From the NCBI RefSeq assembly GCF_026914185.1, contig NC_070563.1, positions 4,485,001 through 4,549,000 on the forward strand: 64,000 nucleotides of DNA, written 5' to 3'. Both the position numbers and the translations under genes were made by a program. The notes under the pieces are model-generated. The model did not search any database, was not told the origin of the DNA, and was given only the letters and a program-made list of their open reading frames with translations. Origin of the DNA: Puccinia triticina (taxonomy: Eukaryota > Basidiomycota > Pucciniomycetes > Pucciniales > Pucciniaceae). Shown here piece by piece: positions 23,229 to 34,157 of this stretch; position 1 is the first letter of the stretch; the number at the start of each line of letters is the position of its first letter.

Positions 23229-23432
23229 TAGGGGGTTTCAAACATGGTGCAGGTCCCAGTTCAGGAAGCCCAGTCCAGGAAAACAAAGTTCCTGCGCAAA
23301 GAATTTTTAAATTATTTCTGCATTTTTTTTGGGTAAAATTGGGTTCAGGCATGCAGGGCGTGTTGCAGTTGCACCAATCTCCTGAATTTGAGGTTCCTGA
23401 AACAGGACCCGCACCATGTTTGAAACCCCCTA
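23229..23432. mobile_element. 200-bp MITE with TA duplication
   Basis: It begins GGGGGTTTCAAACATGGTGC at 23231 and ends with its complement at 23430, flanked by TA on both sides. It sits at the edge of the duplicated block upstream of secreted-protein copy 2 and is absent from the matching place upstream of copy 1 (near 14865), which shows the empty site. Confidence 0.75.
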
Positions 23433-23872
23433 GTACTAGAGATAAATACTGTAGTCCAAACTTCCTGAGGGGAATTTGAAACTTGGTAAAACAAATGAGA
23501 AAATAAAGCAGGGGAGATGCAACAAAGCACCCAAGATACAAGTACTAAATATACATATTGTAGCACAAATGTCCCTTTGGGAAATTGAAACTTTGTAAAG
23601 CAGGTTTCAATGAGGAACTATAGCCAGGTAGATGAAAATATTGCCAATGTCAAGCATAAGGTTGCTGTTTGAGATTTCAAAACTTGACCTCATATTTTGG
23701 GGTAGCCAAATGATCCTTGCAGATACATTATCATAAGTCGCCATCAATTTAACCAATTTGCAAAAAGTTTCATGGCTTCTCAATCAATATAAACATTTAA
23801 TTTTCTTTACCAAATCCTGTTGATGAACACAACTTCAAAACTTTGTGTTTGAACTTGGTAAGCTGAGCAAGA

Positions 23873-25690
23873 ATGAACAGGAATTGTCTCTTGATTTGCT
23901 TTACAGTCAGTACAATTGGTTCCAGGGCATCTGAGCAGCTCCAGCATCCTGTAAAAAATTTGTTGGATCCCTTAACAGATTTTCCCTTAAAATTGAACTC
24001 AAATGAAAAACTCATAAATCCCAAAAACCAAGATCAATGTGTGAATCCACCAGAATATGATTTCATTTCTCTCTCTGTGGAATCAAGTGGACACAAAAAA
24101 ATCATCAATACCAATGAGAAATCTCAAGTATACTTTCCTGAAGAGCCAGTTGAATCTTCAGAAACAGATGAAAAGGTAGAATTCTTGGATCTATCACTAG
24201 CCAATTCCAAAATTCAGTTGTCCAGAAATTTCCAGAGGGGAAAAAGAACTAGGCCACACATTTCTGAATTGGCTGATCAGAGAATTCTGGATACCAATTC
24301 AGCTGAAAAACCAGATGATGAATCGAGGCCAAGATCAGGTGGCTGTTTACTAAATTCCTTGGAAAGTCTTTCCACTAAATCAAGAATGAAAACCCTTAAT
24401 CCTAACCAAATTCCCACAGCTCTCAAGCTCATGGAGCCTCCTCACCCATTTCAATCTGAACTCATCAAACCTAAAGAAGAATTGATATCTAGGGTTTTCC
24501 AGGATCAAGAAACTTCTTCAGTTACTCCTCACCTAGCATCTTTGATACCCAAGCAAGAATTTGAAATCCAGGAATTCAGAAAAAGGTGCAAGCTGAGGAA
24601 TAATGTGCTGTTTGAAGACAATGGAACCCTGAAAAAAGATTATCCACAATCAAGTGTGATGCCCACAATAAACAAATCAGTTATGGAGATTCCAAGAGTG
24701 GACCCCAACTCATTGAAAGTTTCATCACACTTACAGGCTCCTGGTCAGCCCCAAAGTTTCAGTTACCATTCCATCATTCAATGTGATATTCCAGTTTTTT
24801 CACCAAAATCAGAACAATCAACATTGCCAAAAAATATCCCAGAAATCCTTACCAATTTGCAAAACACAGGAAGGAATATTGGAAACATAGAAGTCAAAGT
24901 TGAAAGTTCAATTTCTCCTGAAAACACAGCAAATAATCTTGAAAGATTGCAATTTGACACAGATATTTTCAAGATTGATGATAATAGCATGATTGAAGCT
25001 TCAACTCAAGACTTTCACATAGCATATCTGATTAAAACTCTGAAAAAAATACCAGAGCCTATAAAAGGGGTTTTGTTGGAGGAATATCAAATTCAAAAAG
25101 CTCTTCTCACTTTGAACAAACAGCACCAAGGAGTTTCATCCCCTATATTGGTCCCCAAGATGATGGAACTCACTCATGACATAGATAAATGGTACAAATA
25201 TTGGAAAAAGATAACAAATATTGATATGAACAACTGGAATCATGATAGCTATTTCTTCCGCCTTCCTTATCTTTCCCCAGTTATTTTCATCTATGTTGAG
25301 ATTTTTATCGCAATACTCCGTAGGATAGGATACCACCCATTGGAAGGAATCCTGGACTATCAAAAAGAAATGAAAAATGCTATGAAAGTGCACCAAGAAT
25401 TCCAAAGCTACCTTGAAGACCCTACATCAGTTAATCAGGCCAGTGATTTGTGGACAGAGAAACGGCTTGCAATTACAGCTAGCATCAAAGAAGGTAGGGA
25501 GAAAGGAGCAAGTACTTTTGTATGGCATATGATAGAAGTCTGGATTGAAAGGGAACACCCAACCATTTGGTTTTATTTAAAAAACGGACATCAAGACAAA
25601 CTCTCCAAAAATTTGAAGAAATTGTTCAATAGCCTCTTTTTCTATGGAGTCAAAGGCTTGACAGAACAAGTCAAAAAAATTATTGAGTAA
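23873..25690 (+). CDS. Predicted secreted protein, 605 residues, copy 2
   Basis: Paralog of the gene at 15321-17138, same length, uninterrupted. The signal-peptide-like start is nearly identical (SRASEQ in place of ARASEQ). The hydrophilic first 370 residues differ at many positions. The last 460 nt and the 3' flank are nearly identical, with only a handful of substitutions. About 440 bp of upstream sequence is also shared (from about 23433, matching from 14868). The intact frame over 605 codons with scattered amino-acid changes suggests both copies are, or recently were, under coding constraint. Function unknown; effector-like by inference. Confidence 0.8.
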   Translation: MNRNCLLICFTVSTIGSRASEQLQHPVKNLLDPLTDFPLKLNSNEKLINPKNQDQCVNPPEYDFISLSVESSGHKKIINTNEKSQVYFPEEPVESSETDEKVEFLDLSLANSKIQLSRNFQRGKRTRPHISELADQRILDTNSAEKPDDESRPRSGGCLLNSLESLSTKSRMKTLNPNQIPTALKLMEPPHPFQSELIKPKEELISRVFQDQETSSVTPHLASLIPKQEFEIQEFRKRCKLRNNVLFEDNGTLKKDYPQSSVMPTINKSVMEIPRVDPNSLKVSSHLQAPGQPQSFSYHSIIQCDIPVFSPKSEQSTLPKNIPEILTNLQNTGRNIGNIEVKVESSISPENTANNLERLQFDTDIFKIDDNSMIEASTQDFHIAYLIKTLKKIPEPIKGVLLEEYQIQKALLTLNKQHQGVSSPILVPKMMELTHDIDKWYKYWKKITNIDMNNWNHDSYFFRLPYLSPVIFIYVEIFIAILRRIGYHPLEGILDYQKEMKNAMKVHQEFQSYLEDPTSVNQASDLWTEKRLAITASIKEGREKGASTFVWHMIEVWIEREHPTIWFYLKNGHQDKLSKNLKKLFNSLFFYGVKGLTEQVKKIIE

Positions 25691-26571
25691 GAGCATACTT
25701 GATTACTCAATCAAATTATCAAACCTTAGTAACTTCTCCTATGTTATGACGGTTGCTGCACTTATTTAGCCAGGCCCAAGAATATGATTTCATGAAAAAA
25801 CACCTCTTCCTTACCCCCAACAATAACCCTTTTTCCAAATCTATCTCAAATGATTTCTTCCTGGACCACATGTTTGGTCAACTTCCATTCTCATTACTAT
25901 TAAGGGATTGTTTTGATTTTTTTTTATTGTAGAAATACATATATTTTTCTTTTCCACTCTTCCTACCTTTCTCATGACTCCTTCATGAAAAATCCTGCAT
26001 TTAGGATATACAGGGTGCACAGAAATTGCAACTAAATAAGATTGGATCCACATACCCTTTCCCATGACAGGCTACAACTGGAAAACTATGATACTCAATT
26101 CAGAAAGAGAGACAGAGTCCATCTCTTCCACCCCATAAATCTTTGGAGGCACATGCCCTTGCTGGTTGTGCCAGGGTGTTGCAGGGCAAGTTAGTGACAG
26201 GTGAAGATGATAGCACCAGCCTACCAGGGGAGGGCCAACATGATACTCCGTTTGGTAACCCTGCCTGCAGTGCAATGGAACTATTCAGTGTGCACACATA
26301 ATTGCAAACTGTGCAGTCCTTTTCTTGTGGAAAATGAAAAGCAAGGAACAGGAGAGATGAATGAAATTTCACAAAGAGAAACAAATTATGTTTTTTGAAT
26401 CGGAGGGATAATGAGACAGGTTATGGCGAGATGATGCAGGGACAATTAATTACCAGGTCTTTTTCTTCTTTTGCTTCTTTTTCTTCATCTTGTCCATCTT
26501 CTCCAGCTTGTTTCAATCTTCATCGTCCTCTTTGTTATCTTCGCCGTCTTCGGCTCTTCGCGGCCTTCACC
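25691..26571. other. Intergenic between secreted-protein copy 2 and ARM gene copy 1
   Basis: This spacer is repeated at about 54280-55410 with few changes apart from one MITE insertion, so it belongs to the duplicated block. It includes a pyrimidine-rich stretch (26455-26575) just downstream of the ARM gene stop. No gene recognised. Confidence 0.6.
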
Positions 26572-28752
26572 TTAATTATAATCCTCCCATTTAGGAGGTT
26601 CACGATCATGTAAATCATAGTGATTGAATTTTTTTCGTGGGTAAAATTGCTCGACAATGCATTTAGAGAGTCTGGTGATTTTCTCTCTAAGAGCAGCACA
26701 ATCTTCAAATTGTCCGTGTTCCATGCCCTCTGAGCAAAAGCTGTCGATTTGCATGAGCCCATAGTGCAAACGGTCGTCGACAAAGAGTGCATAAGGATCG
26801 CCCTCTGAGGGGCAGGGGAGGTTATCGTAGATTGCCTGAAATGCTGCAAGCATGTTCCTACTTGTCGACGAGTAATAGCCGTCCGAATCGCGCTCGCCAT
26901 TAGCCCAAATTTTGAAGGTCTTCAACAAACTCTCAGTCAAAGAGTGATCGGATACGATTGCTTGACCAACTTCCGGGGATGCTTGAACAAGGTTGCGGAA
27001 CACGCTAGCAGCCTCACAAGAAACTTCGACCTCTTTATGATTGATTAAACTGATTAAATCTTGAAGCCTAGTGATATATGTGATATCGGTTTGATTTGAG
27101 CCTGCTGGCGATGGCGGCGCAAATCTCTTAAAGTAGGCTGGTTTGGCGATGAGGCTATTGATGACTTCAAGAATTTCTCGAGAAAACTCAGATACCACGA
27201 GTTGGTCCAATCGATCCAGAAGTTGAGAGCATCCAAGCACTTCGGCCGTTGCACCCTCAGATCGGATAACTCTAGAAAGGGCTGTAAGAGCCAGGTAAGT
27301 CTGAAACTTGGTCGAAGACGGGTGAAGGAACAGAATAGTGAGTAGCTTGATCATTGATCGCTGGAAATCCTTGTCTGAACTGTAAAAAGCATTCAATTTG
27401 GCCAATACTTGGATCATTTCAAGCTCGTGTGGATCGAGGACAAGACTGCTGAGAGTTGACATTGCGTTTGTCACGAGAGCTGGTGTGCCAGGCGGCTGCT
27501 GTTGCGAGAGGTAACCAGAGAATTTGGGGGTGTTGATGATCATATCCAACACGATATCTGGGCCCCCAGATTTCGATGCAAGCATCGCGCAGTCGTCATA
27601 TTCAACAAGGTTCAGCCACACTTTGGTAATAGTGGCTTTGAGTTGTGGACTTGCATCGCCAGTCTTCGAAAGCCAAGCCAAGGTTTGAATCAAGTCGGAA
27701 TTACGCTCAAGTGTAGACCAGAGCCAAACCAACAGCTCCCTGTCATGTTTTTCTTTAGCTCCGTCCTGGTCGGTGGGCGGGAGCTCCCAGGGCCAATAAT
27801 GTCTATTCGATAATAGCATACGGTGTCTTCTGTGTTCCTGCTTCTCTCGAGCTTTATCATCAGCTGGAAATTCGTTTGTAAGCACCTTGAAAGATACAAG
27901 ATGGAGGATGACGGTCGCTAGTCCAAAGGCTAAAGATCGAGAGGGCGTAAACTTGATTTGGTCGGCCTCGTGATCCCGATCACTTTGTGTGAGAGATTTG
28001 GTAGTTTGAAAGAAAGCTTCGGACCTCTCTCTCAAGGTTTTTCGGACGGATTCGTCCTCGCTGAGAAGCGCCAAACTTTCGATGGCCGAGTTTGGAGGAT
28101 TCTTGTTTCCCAAGAAGCTTATCATCAGAAGGTCGACAAGCTGATCAGATGAAGGTATCGGTGCGGATTGGAGATCCGTTGATCTTCGCAATTTCAGTAA
28201 CGCCAGAATCGCTCCACAGCGGGCAGGAATAGAGACCCTGGTGGCTAGAGACATCCCAGTTAACCAATCCAAACATTCGGGCCACTCTGATTGAATTTTG
28301 GCGCCGAGGGATTTGTGGTCTAGGCAACACGCAAGGAAGTCGGAAAAGAATTTGTTCAAGTCGGCCTGTTCTGGTTGGCTCGCGGCAAGCTTAAGGACTG
28401 ATTCGGCAAGACGCGAGAAAAAGCCATCAGTTTGAAGGAATTGGAGTGCCTGGTCTGGAGAAATCGACCAAATAGCGGCAAGAGCAGCGAAGCCATCGCA
28501 AACCTCGAGAGCTAGGGTGGAATGCAACATAGATTCTAGCGCGCTTTCAAACCAAGCCGGTCCATGGCTTTCTTGGTGCTGTAAGACGGAAGCCAAGGCC
28601 TTCAAAGCCTGGACACGTACCAATCCGTCCGAGGAGGAGACGTTGCTGAAGAGCACCTTGATTGCTTCGGGTGAGGGCTTGATGGACGGGTCCTTGATGA
28701 CCGATTGGATGATATCCAAGCTCGACGTCTCAGTAGGTTGTAGCTTAGACAT
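26572..28752 (-). CDS. ARM/HEAT-repeat protein, UNC-45/Cro1/She4-like, copy 1
   Basis: A single 726-residue frame, mostly helical and rich in Leu/Ala. It shows repeated helix pairs typical of ARM/HEAT folds (for example VRVQALKALASVL near residue 44, and repeats around residues 440-500 and 590-620). Length and helical pattern fit the UNC-45/Cro1/She4 group, myosin-folding chaperones acting on the cytoplasmic actomyosin system. The assignment rests on general resemblance, not on a diagnostic motif. The C-terminus ends DREPPKWEDYN. Just upstream of the ATG lies a 5' UTR intron acceptor (28773-28772). The matching donor is at about 35033, on the far side of a 6.2-kb retrotransposon. Compared with copy 2 it has about 29 extra in-frame residues near residue 300. 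Confidence 0.6.
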   Translation of the reverse strand: MSKLQPTETSSLDIIQSVIKDPSIKPSPEAIKVLFSNVSSSDGLVRVQALKALASVLQHQESHGPAWFESALESMLHSTLALEVCDGFAALAAIWSISPDQALQFLQTDGFFSRLAESVLKLAASQPEQADLNKFFSDFLACCLDHKSLGAKIQSEWPECLDWLTGMSLATRVSIPARCGAILALLKLRRSTDLQSAPIPSSDQLVDLLMISFLGNKNPPNSAIESLALLSEDESVRKTLRERSEAFFQTTKSLTQSDRDHEADQIKFTPSRSLAFGLATVILHLVSFKVLTNEFPADDKAREKQEHRRHRMLLSNRHYWPWELPPTDQDGAKEKHDRELLVWLWSTLERNSDLIQTLAWLSKTGDASPQLKATITKVWLNLVEYDDCAMLASKSGGPDIVLDMIINTPKFSGYLSQQQPPGTPALVTNAMSTLSSLVLDPHELEMIQVLAKLNAFYSSDKDFQRSMIKLLTILFLHPSSTKFQTYLALTALSRVIRSEGATAEVLGCSQLLDRLDQLVVSEFSREILEVINSLIAKPAYFKRFAPPSPAGSNQTDITYITRLQDLISLINHKEVEVSCEAASVFRNLVQASPEVGQAIVSDHSLTESLLKTFKIWANGERDSDGYYSSTSRNMLAAFQAIYDNLPCPSEGDPYALFVDDRLHYGLMQIDSFCSEGMEHGQFEDCAALREKITRLSKCIVEQFYPRKKFNHYDLHDREPPKWEDYN

Positions 28753-28816
28753 TTTATTTCGCGAGGCCGGGCTAAAAAGACGCGATGGTCAGATTGGAGA
28801 GTATCATGTTATAACG

Positions 28817-29135
28817 TCCAAGCCGTCTCCACTCGTCCGTCTCTGCACACGTTTCCGGGATGACCTTTGCCGCAGCCGCAGCCGTAGCGGTCAATGGTCT
28901 TCCCGTAGGCCTCAGTGGTCCCTTCCTGTCGGTAGGTTTTCACTGGGGCCGGTGTCCGGGTCTTGGTGGAGAGTCTCGAGTGTACTAAGGCCTCACTACC
29001 TGTGGGGCGTCGCGACCTGCTAGGAAGGAGCCCCTAGGTGGGTAGTGATGCAACTCGACGACCCTCCTCCTGAAGCAAAGAGGAAAGAGTGGGAGTGGCT
29101 GCCCTTGGCCGAAGTGGAGAGGGGTTCGGGCTATG
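28817..29135. repeat. Split direct repeat, block A outer copy
   Basis: Matches 29429-29745 almost base for base, from TCCAAGCCG to GGGCTATGCCC. It forms the outer 3' end of the element on its coding strand. Confidence 0.85.
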
Positions 29136-29745
29136 CCCTAACCCTGCATGTTCCTGGGTGGGCGGGAGGATTTTGAAAAGGAAACTGCCGGTGCAGAGCC
29201 GATGAGTTTCCGAGAGATGATGGAGAGAGCTTGGGAGGAGTCTTCGTGCGGGGACAGGCGAGTCTCAAGGAGCTAGATTATGAAGGTTGTTGTGACTGGC
29301 GCATGGGCCCGGTCCTGAACCTAATCACTCATAATCTGGCCTCGACTCCCCCGGCCTGGCCCGGGCGCCCTCCTTCGCGTGCTTGGACCTAGGAGACCTC
29401 CCCCTGCGGGTCCGGTCTCTGTCCATCCAAGCCGTCTCCACTCGTCCGTCTCTGCACACGTTTCCGGGATGACCTTTGCCGCAGCCGCAGCCGTAGCGGT
29501 CAATGGTCTTCCCGTAGGCCTCAGTGGTCCCTTCCTGTCGGTAGGTTTTCACTGGGGCCGGTGTCCGGGTCTCGGTGGAGAGTCTCGAGTGTACTAAGGC
29601 CTCACTACCTGTGGGGCGTCGCGACCTGCTAGGAAGGAGCCCCTAGGTGGGTAGTGATGCAACTCGACGACCCTCCTCCTGAAGCAAAGAGGAAAGAGTG
29701 GGAGTGGCTGCCCTTGGCCGAAGTGGAGAGGGGTTCGGGCTATGC
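29136..29745. repeat. Split direct repeats, inner C block and inner A block
   Basis: The inner C block (about 29172-29428) matches 34751-35008. It is joined directly to the inner A block (about 29429-29745) at the junction CTGTCCA|TCCAAGCCG, which recapitulates the circle junction expected for this element class. Confidence 0.85.
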
Positions 29746-29856
29746 CCATAACTCAGGGAGAAGCCTGAGCCTGCCGAACCCCCAAACTTTGACTCTCAAT
29801 CCTCCCGGAACACCGGACCAGTACTTGAGAAGACAACAACGAGTTCCATTACGTGG

Positions 29857-30906
29857 TTACTTCTGCAAGTCTAAAGATTCCAAAGCTGCAAGAGTCCCGG
29901 CTAGGTCATTTGCAGAGTAGGGCCGGATGTAAAGCTTGTAACAAGTTGATTTCCATCGGCCCAGCGCGCAGATCGTCGCGATGTCCACGCCCAGCGCGTT
30001 CCTAATCGAGGCACCACCAACTCTGAAAGAATGCCCCGAAATTCCGACCCGCCCTAGTTTCGTCCACACCTGAGTTAGGCGTGCCACGGCTGCATTCTTG
30101 GTCAAGTTGACCCTACCGGACGTCGTCTGGAAACCAAACAGGGATTCGTCGTCTGAGTTCCCTGAGGCCAGTCTCCTCTTGACCGCCTCTAGTGGGCAAA
30201 GGCGATTTGCTGTTGCCGTCAACCGTAAGTGTTGAACCTCCCGTGGGCCCGATGTCTTCGTAAAGCGTAGGGAAATATCTGCCGTCGAACCGTCTGCTGC
30301 GAAGCTTACATCCGATTTCCTTATCCCCCCGTCCAGTGGCGGCGTTCCGGACCTCGCAGGGTATGTGACTTCGCCTAGCCTTGCTAGGCCCCAGAAGGCT
30401 ACTAAACAGAGATCCAAAAGCGCCTTGTCGAATTCGTCTCCCGTCACGAGTTCGTCAGCTAACCTGATAAGGTCGTCGATCATTACTGCCTTCTTTTCCT
30501 TCTGTCCAGCGCGAAGGGTGTCGCGTTTCGCCAAATTTTTCAGAATCAGCTTCATTTTCTTCTCGCACACCGGTGGATATACTGCGTCGTGGTAAAGGTG
30601 CCAAGCTTTTAAGCCGTGCAGGTACTTCTCTAGCGTCGCCGAGCAGATCTCGTGGGTGCTGATGGTGTCCACCTTCTTCCCCGCCCACACGCAGAATCGG
30701 TAGATGTCTGTTGTAGTAGCTGGAAGTTCAAAGTGCTCTACACTAGTCTCCCTTTTGAAGGAGAGAAATTTTCTAACCGCCGAATTATAGCTGCGGAGGG
30801 TATTCGCCTCCCAGCCTTGCAGTACCAGGACATTTAATTCTGAGGGTCTCCGAAGGGTATGTCCCGAGGAGGTGAAATCGGTAAAAATAAATGAAGATGT
30901 TTTCAT
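29857..30906 (-). CDS. Tyrosine recombinase of the DIRS/Ngaro element
   Basis: 349 residues. It acts as the integrase of the retroelement, joining a circular DNA copy to the target by site-specific recombination. The catalytic set is readable: Arg in WGLARLGEV, His-x-x-Arg in SGHSFRVGGAS, and Tyr in the CYKLYIRPYS segment near the C-terminus. The N-terminal core-binding part starts near NTLRSYNSAVRKFLSF. It is uninterrupted and apparently functional. Confidence 0.9.
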   Translation of the reverse strand: MKTSSFIFTDFTSSGHTLRRPSELNVLVLQGWEANTLRSYNSAVRKFLSFKRETSVEHFELPATTTDIYRFCVWAGKKVDTISTHEICSATLEKYLHGLKAWHLYHDAVYPPVCEKKMKLILKNLAKRDTLRAGQKEKKAVMIDDLIRLADELVTGDEFDKALLDLCLVAFWGLARLGEVTYPARSGTPPLDGGIRKSDVSFAADGSTADISLRFTKTSGPREVQHLRLTATANRLCPLEAVKRRLASGNSDDESLFGFQTTSGRVNLTKNAAVARLTQVWTKLGRVGISGHSFRVGGASIRNALGVDIATICALGRWKSTCYKLYIRPYSANDLAGTLAALESLDLQK

Positions 30907-30968
30907 CGCGGGAGAGGAACACGTCGGTGAGGCAATACATGAGAACAGAAGAAGGACATCGGTGATAT

Positions 30969-32741
30969 TTAAATCAAAAAGACTATCTGTGACAACAAGT
31001 GTTTCAAGTCATCCGGAATAGGAACGATCAGTTGGTGTTTCACCGCCTGACCCGACCGCACCCCTCGCGACAAGGCATCTGCTTTATTGTCTTTTGATGT
31101 TACTCTCTTCGCAACTAGTTCTATCCCCTCCTTAATCAGGATTTTCTGAATCATGATCCACTCCCCATTTGAGGGTACGTCTCGAGATTTCCTGTTGTTG
31201 ATTCCGTTTTCGGTTGTTGTATTGTCGGTCCAAACCACTAAGGATTTACCCCTCTGGTTGCGTAGTTGCAGGACCATCAGGAGCCCAAGGCGAATCGCGA
31301 CCGTTTCTAGATACGAAATTCGGGTCACACCGTCACCAGGGTTGTGGAGCTTGAATTGTGCCCAGTGCTTTCCCACTAGTACACCGATCCCAAAGGACGT
31401 TGAAGCATCGCCTACCCACCCTATATCGAGAGGGGGACCGTAATTGATTATCCTAGTGTGCTCGAAGCTTTGCAAAGTCGACCTCCATACTTCCAAGTCG
31501 GCGCGGACGTCGGGCGGCGTATCGCGTAGTGCTCTTCTGTATTGCCAAGACATCAGCCACCTGTACAGAGAGTTCAGGTGGCACCGTAAATGGGGTAAAA
31601 TGTAGGACACATGATTAAGCCGCCCAACCAGAACCTCGACGTCCTTGTAGTCAAACCGTCCCCCTTTTGCTAAGTATGGTTCAATCTGGTCTAGGCGTTT
31701 TTTGATCTTCCCATCCGGTAAGCGTACCGTCTTTTCCACTCCATTCCAAACAAAGCCAATGAATTTCTGTTCATCGCTGAACGGTGAATACTTCGTTTTA
31801 TTTGTCAGGACGCCCAGTTTAGAAGATTTTTCGACAACTTCTTCCATCGTTACGCCACCTCCTTGAACTTTGACAAATAAATTATTGTCAACCCAACGAA
31901 AGATCGTCACCAGCTCAAAGTGATTCATCATCACATGCTTCCAAGCGTCTGCTGGTCGACCAAATGATCCGCATCCTGCCACTCCACCAAAGGTGATCCA
32001 CGTGTCGACCAGGAAATTTCCGTTGAAGTCCTTTACCGTCAAATACCTCCATTGCTGTATCTTCGTTGGAATCTGCCGGTAAGCGTTTTCCCAATCAAAA
32101 AGTGCCAACTTCAGCGGACGAGAATCCTGTGCAAAAAATTTTGACACCCGATTAAAGTCGTCCCACGTGGTCTCGAAATCCTCTTTTTTTACAAACGAGT
32201 TTACGGAAGGAACTAGCGGGTCGTTCCTAGGGTAAGATAAATCGTTAATCGGACAAATTGCTCCGTCGCTGTTCACCACCGCTCCTAAGGGATTAGATCT
32301 GAAAAAACCGAAAGCATTTATCATTTGTTCTTTAGTGAAGGGGCCAAACATTTGTTTGGCCTTTAATTCCTTAGCAATGGATTCCTCAATTTTGGGTCGT
32401 GCTTTCTCGGAAGATGCGTGATTATCGGGCGTAAAGCAGTCCAGTGCACCTAGATCATGGTCTGGGATACCTTGATCAAACCCAGAAGCGAAGCCTTGCA
32501 GCACATCTTCATATTCTGGAAGCAAGTGATTATCCCTTAATGCAATTTCCCACTCGTGCAAATTCATCTCACACTTGACCTGAGTCGGCAAGAATGCTGC
32601 ACTCGACAATCGGGACAAACACTCAGCACTGGTTGCTGAAGAGTACGTTGAGGAATAGGTCTCCGCTAAGCTAAAATTACGCAGACGCAAGTTTGCAAAA
32701 AAGGAACATTCATAAAATAAAGAAATTGAAGTGAAAAACAA
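30969..32741 (-). CDS. Reverse transcriptase - RNase H of the DIRS/Ngaro element
   Basis: 590 residues in one frame. The RT core includes LFDWENAYRQIP and a catalytic-box counterpart FRWVDNNLFVK, where the usual Y-x-D-D reads W-V-D-N, as in many DIRS-like elements. RNase H follows, with WVGDASTSFGIG (first acidic residue), YLETVAIRLG, VWTDNTTTENG and DNKADALSRG. It copies the element's RNA into DNA. There are no stops or frameshifts. Confidence 0.9.
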   Translation of the reverse strand: MFFTSISLFYECSFFANLRLRNFSLAETYSSTYSSATSAECLSRLSSAAFLPTQVKCEMNLHEWEIALRDNHLLPEYEDVLQGFASGFDQGIPDHDLGALDCFTPDNHASSEKARPKIEESIAKELKAKQMFGPFTKEQMINAFGFFRSNPLGAVVNSDGAICPINDLSYPRNDPLVPSVNSFVKKEDFETTWDDFNRVSKFFAQDSRPLKLALFDWENAYRQIPTKIQQWRYLTVKDFNGNFLVDTWITFGGVAGCGSFGRPADAWKHVMMNHFELVTIFRWVDNNLFVKVQGGGVTMEEVVEKSSKLGVLTNKTKYSPFSDEQKFIGFVWNGVEKTVRLPDGKIKKRLDQIEPYLAKGGRFDYKDVEVLVGRLNHVSYILPHLRCHLNSLYRWLMSWQYRRALRDTPPDVRADLEVWRSTLQSFEHTRIINYGPPLDIGWVGDASTSFGIGVLVGKHWAQFKLHNPGDGVTRISYLETVAIRLGLLMVLQLRNQRGKSLVVWTDNTTTENGINNRKSRDVPSNGEWIMIQKILIKEGIELVAKRVTSKDNKADALSRGVRSGQAVKHQLIVPIPDDLKHLLSQIVFLI

Positions 32742-32867
32742 TGGTAGTCAGGACTTTATGTACCATAACATTGCCTTGAAAAACTCAAAAGTAACAGGAG
32801 ATGATTTGTTTTCACAAAAAAAACAAGCAAATCTCTCAACGCCAAAGAAACAGGGAAAGGAAGCCCA

Positions 32868-34157
32868 CTAAGTTTCCTTCTCTTTCGCTGAAGAGGAGTT
32901 ATCCTTTTTCTTAAAATTCCTCGAGGGACCTTGGTCTCTATAGCCACCTCTCTCTCGATTATGACCACCTTGATGACCTCCGTAATCGCCACCCCTTTGC
33001 CCGTGATCGCCGCCCCGTTGAAACTGATTGTCTGAGTAGCCATGATCTCTTTGTCGCTTATTGTACGAATCGTCATTGTTGTAGTCGCGGTAGCTGCCGT
33101 AATCCGAGTATCTTCTGTCTTGGCCCCATCTCTCGCCTCTCCCTCGATAGCCCCCTCTGCCTCGTCCTGAACTAGAATCTGGTTTCGCCTGATCATCAGC
33201 CGCTTTATTTGCTTTCACGCGTTGCTTGCCTGTATTCGGATCATAACCAAATTTCTCACCACCAATAGCATAAGGGTTATCGGTCTCTTTGTTCTCTCCT
33301 AGCGTTAAAGTGATTCTCCACGCTTCACGTTTAACTTCTTCTCTAAAAATGGAAATATCAACGGCCGAGATCTCGCCCGATTTAGTTGTGACCTGATAGG
33401 AAAACGCATTCTGGCGAACAATCATATCATATCTGAAGGCTGTCATGAATCCTTCTTCGCCGACAATCTTATCCATGTTCTCCTTATGTAACAAGATCCA
33501 GTTGGCGAATTCAGTATAGCCGTACATATCTTTAAAAGTTATATAGAAGTTACGATGATTGGTCGTCCACTTGCTGAAAGTTTGCGTCCATTCGTTCGGA
33601 TACTCGAAACCAATGTAATTTCCATCCTTTTCGTCACCTCTAGATCTTCTATTAGTGTAATAGTGAATTGCATCGCGTTGCCAGTTCTTGTCGAAAATTG
33701 TCAACGGAATCGGACCTCTGAATTCTCTGATGTTTCTGTCGAAGTACGGTGTAAACCCTACATCAAAATGATTAGGCAGGGACCCCTTGATGAACACTAT
33801 GGTCGTTTTATCTGCCGGCCTCTTAGCCACGTTAACGGCTGGGTTTATTGCGTCGCTTGAAGAGGATCTAAGGATGTCCGGCTTGTCCGGTGCCAACAGA
33901 GATGTCGCATCACCCATCTTCCCATAGAGCCTTAAAAAGAAGTCCGTTGATTTCTTATCACCCCTCTCAAATGCCTCTGTTGCTCTGTCCCAGACCTCTT
34001 GATGATCGGTTTTTTCTTGAACAGATTTATCGGAGACTGAACCTGATGCGTTGACAGTCTTGGAAACATCTAATAGCGTCCCAGTACTGCCAGTAACTTC
34101 GGTTTCCTTGGGAGGCTCCGTAACAGTCACAGCTCCTGGTTCGACGATCAATGGCAA
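32868..34157 (-). CDS. Gag-like RGG-rich protein of the DIRS/Ngaro element
   Basis: 429 residues. The N-terminal third is acidic and Thr/Ser-rich. The middle (about residues 110-290) is a mixed fold with many aromatics, and the C-terminus is a long Arg/Gly/Tyr-rich tail with repeated RGG and RGGY motifs, consistent with RNA binding. Position and order (first in the element) make it the structural protein. It may be produced from the same transcript as the RT; 126 nt separate the two frames. Confidence 0.75.
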   Translation of the reverse strand: MPLIVEPGAVTVTEPPKETEVTGSTGTLLDVSKTVNASGSVSDKSVQEKTDHQEVWDRATEAFERGDKKSTDFFLRLYGKMGDATSLLAPDKPDILRSSSSDAINPAVNVAKRPADKTTIVFIKGSLPNHFDVGFTPYFDRNIREFRGPIPLTIFDKNWQRDAIHYYTNRRSRGDEKDGNYIGFEYPNEWTQTFSKWTTNHRNFYITFKDMYGYTEFANWILLHKENMDKIVGEEGFMTAFRYDMIVRQNAFSYQVTTKSGEISAVDISIFREEVKREAWRITLTLGENKETDNPYAIGGEKFGYDPNTGKQRVKANKAADDQAKPDSSSGRGRGGYRGRGERWGQDRRYSDYGSYRDYNNDDSYNKRQRDHGYSDNQFQRGGDHGQRGGDYGGHQGGHNRERGGYRDQGPSRNFKKKDNSSSAKEKET

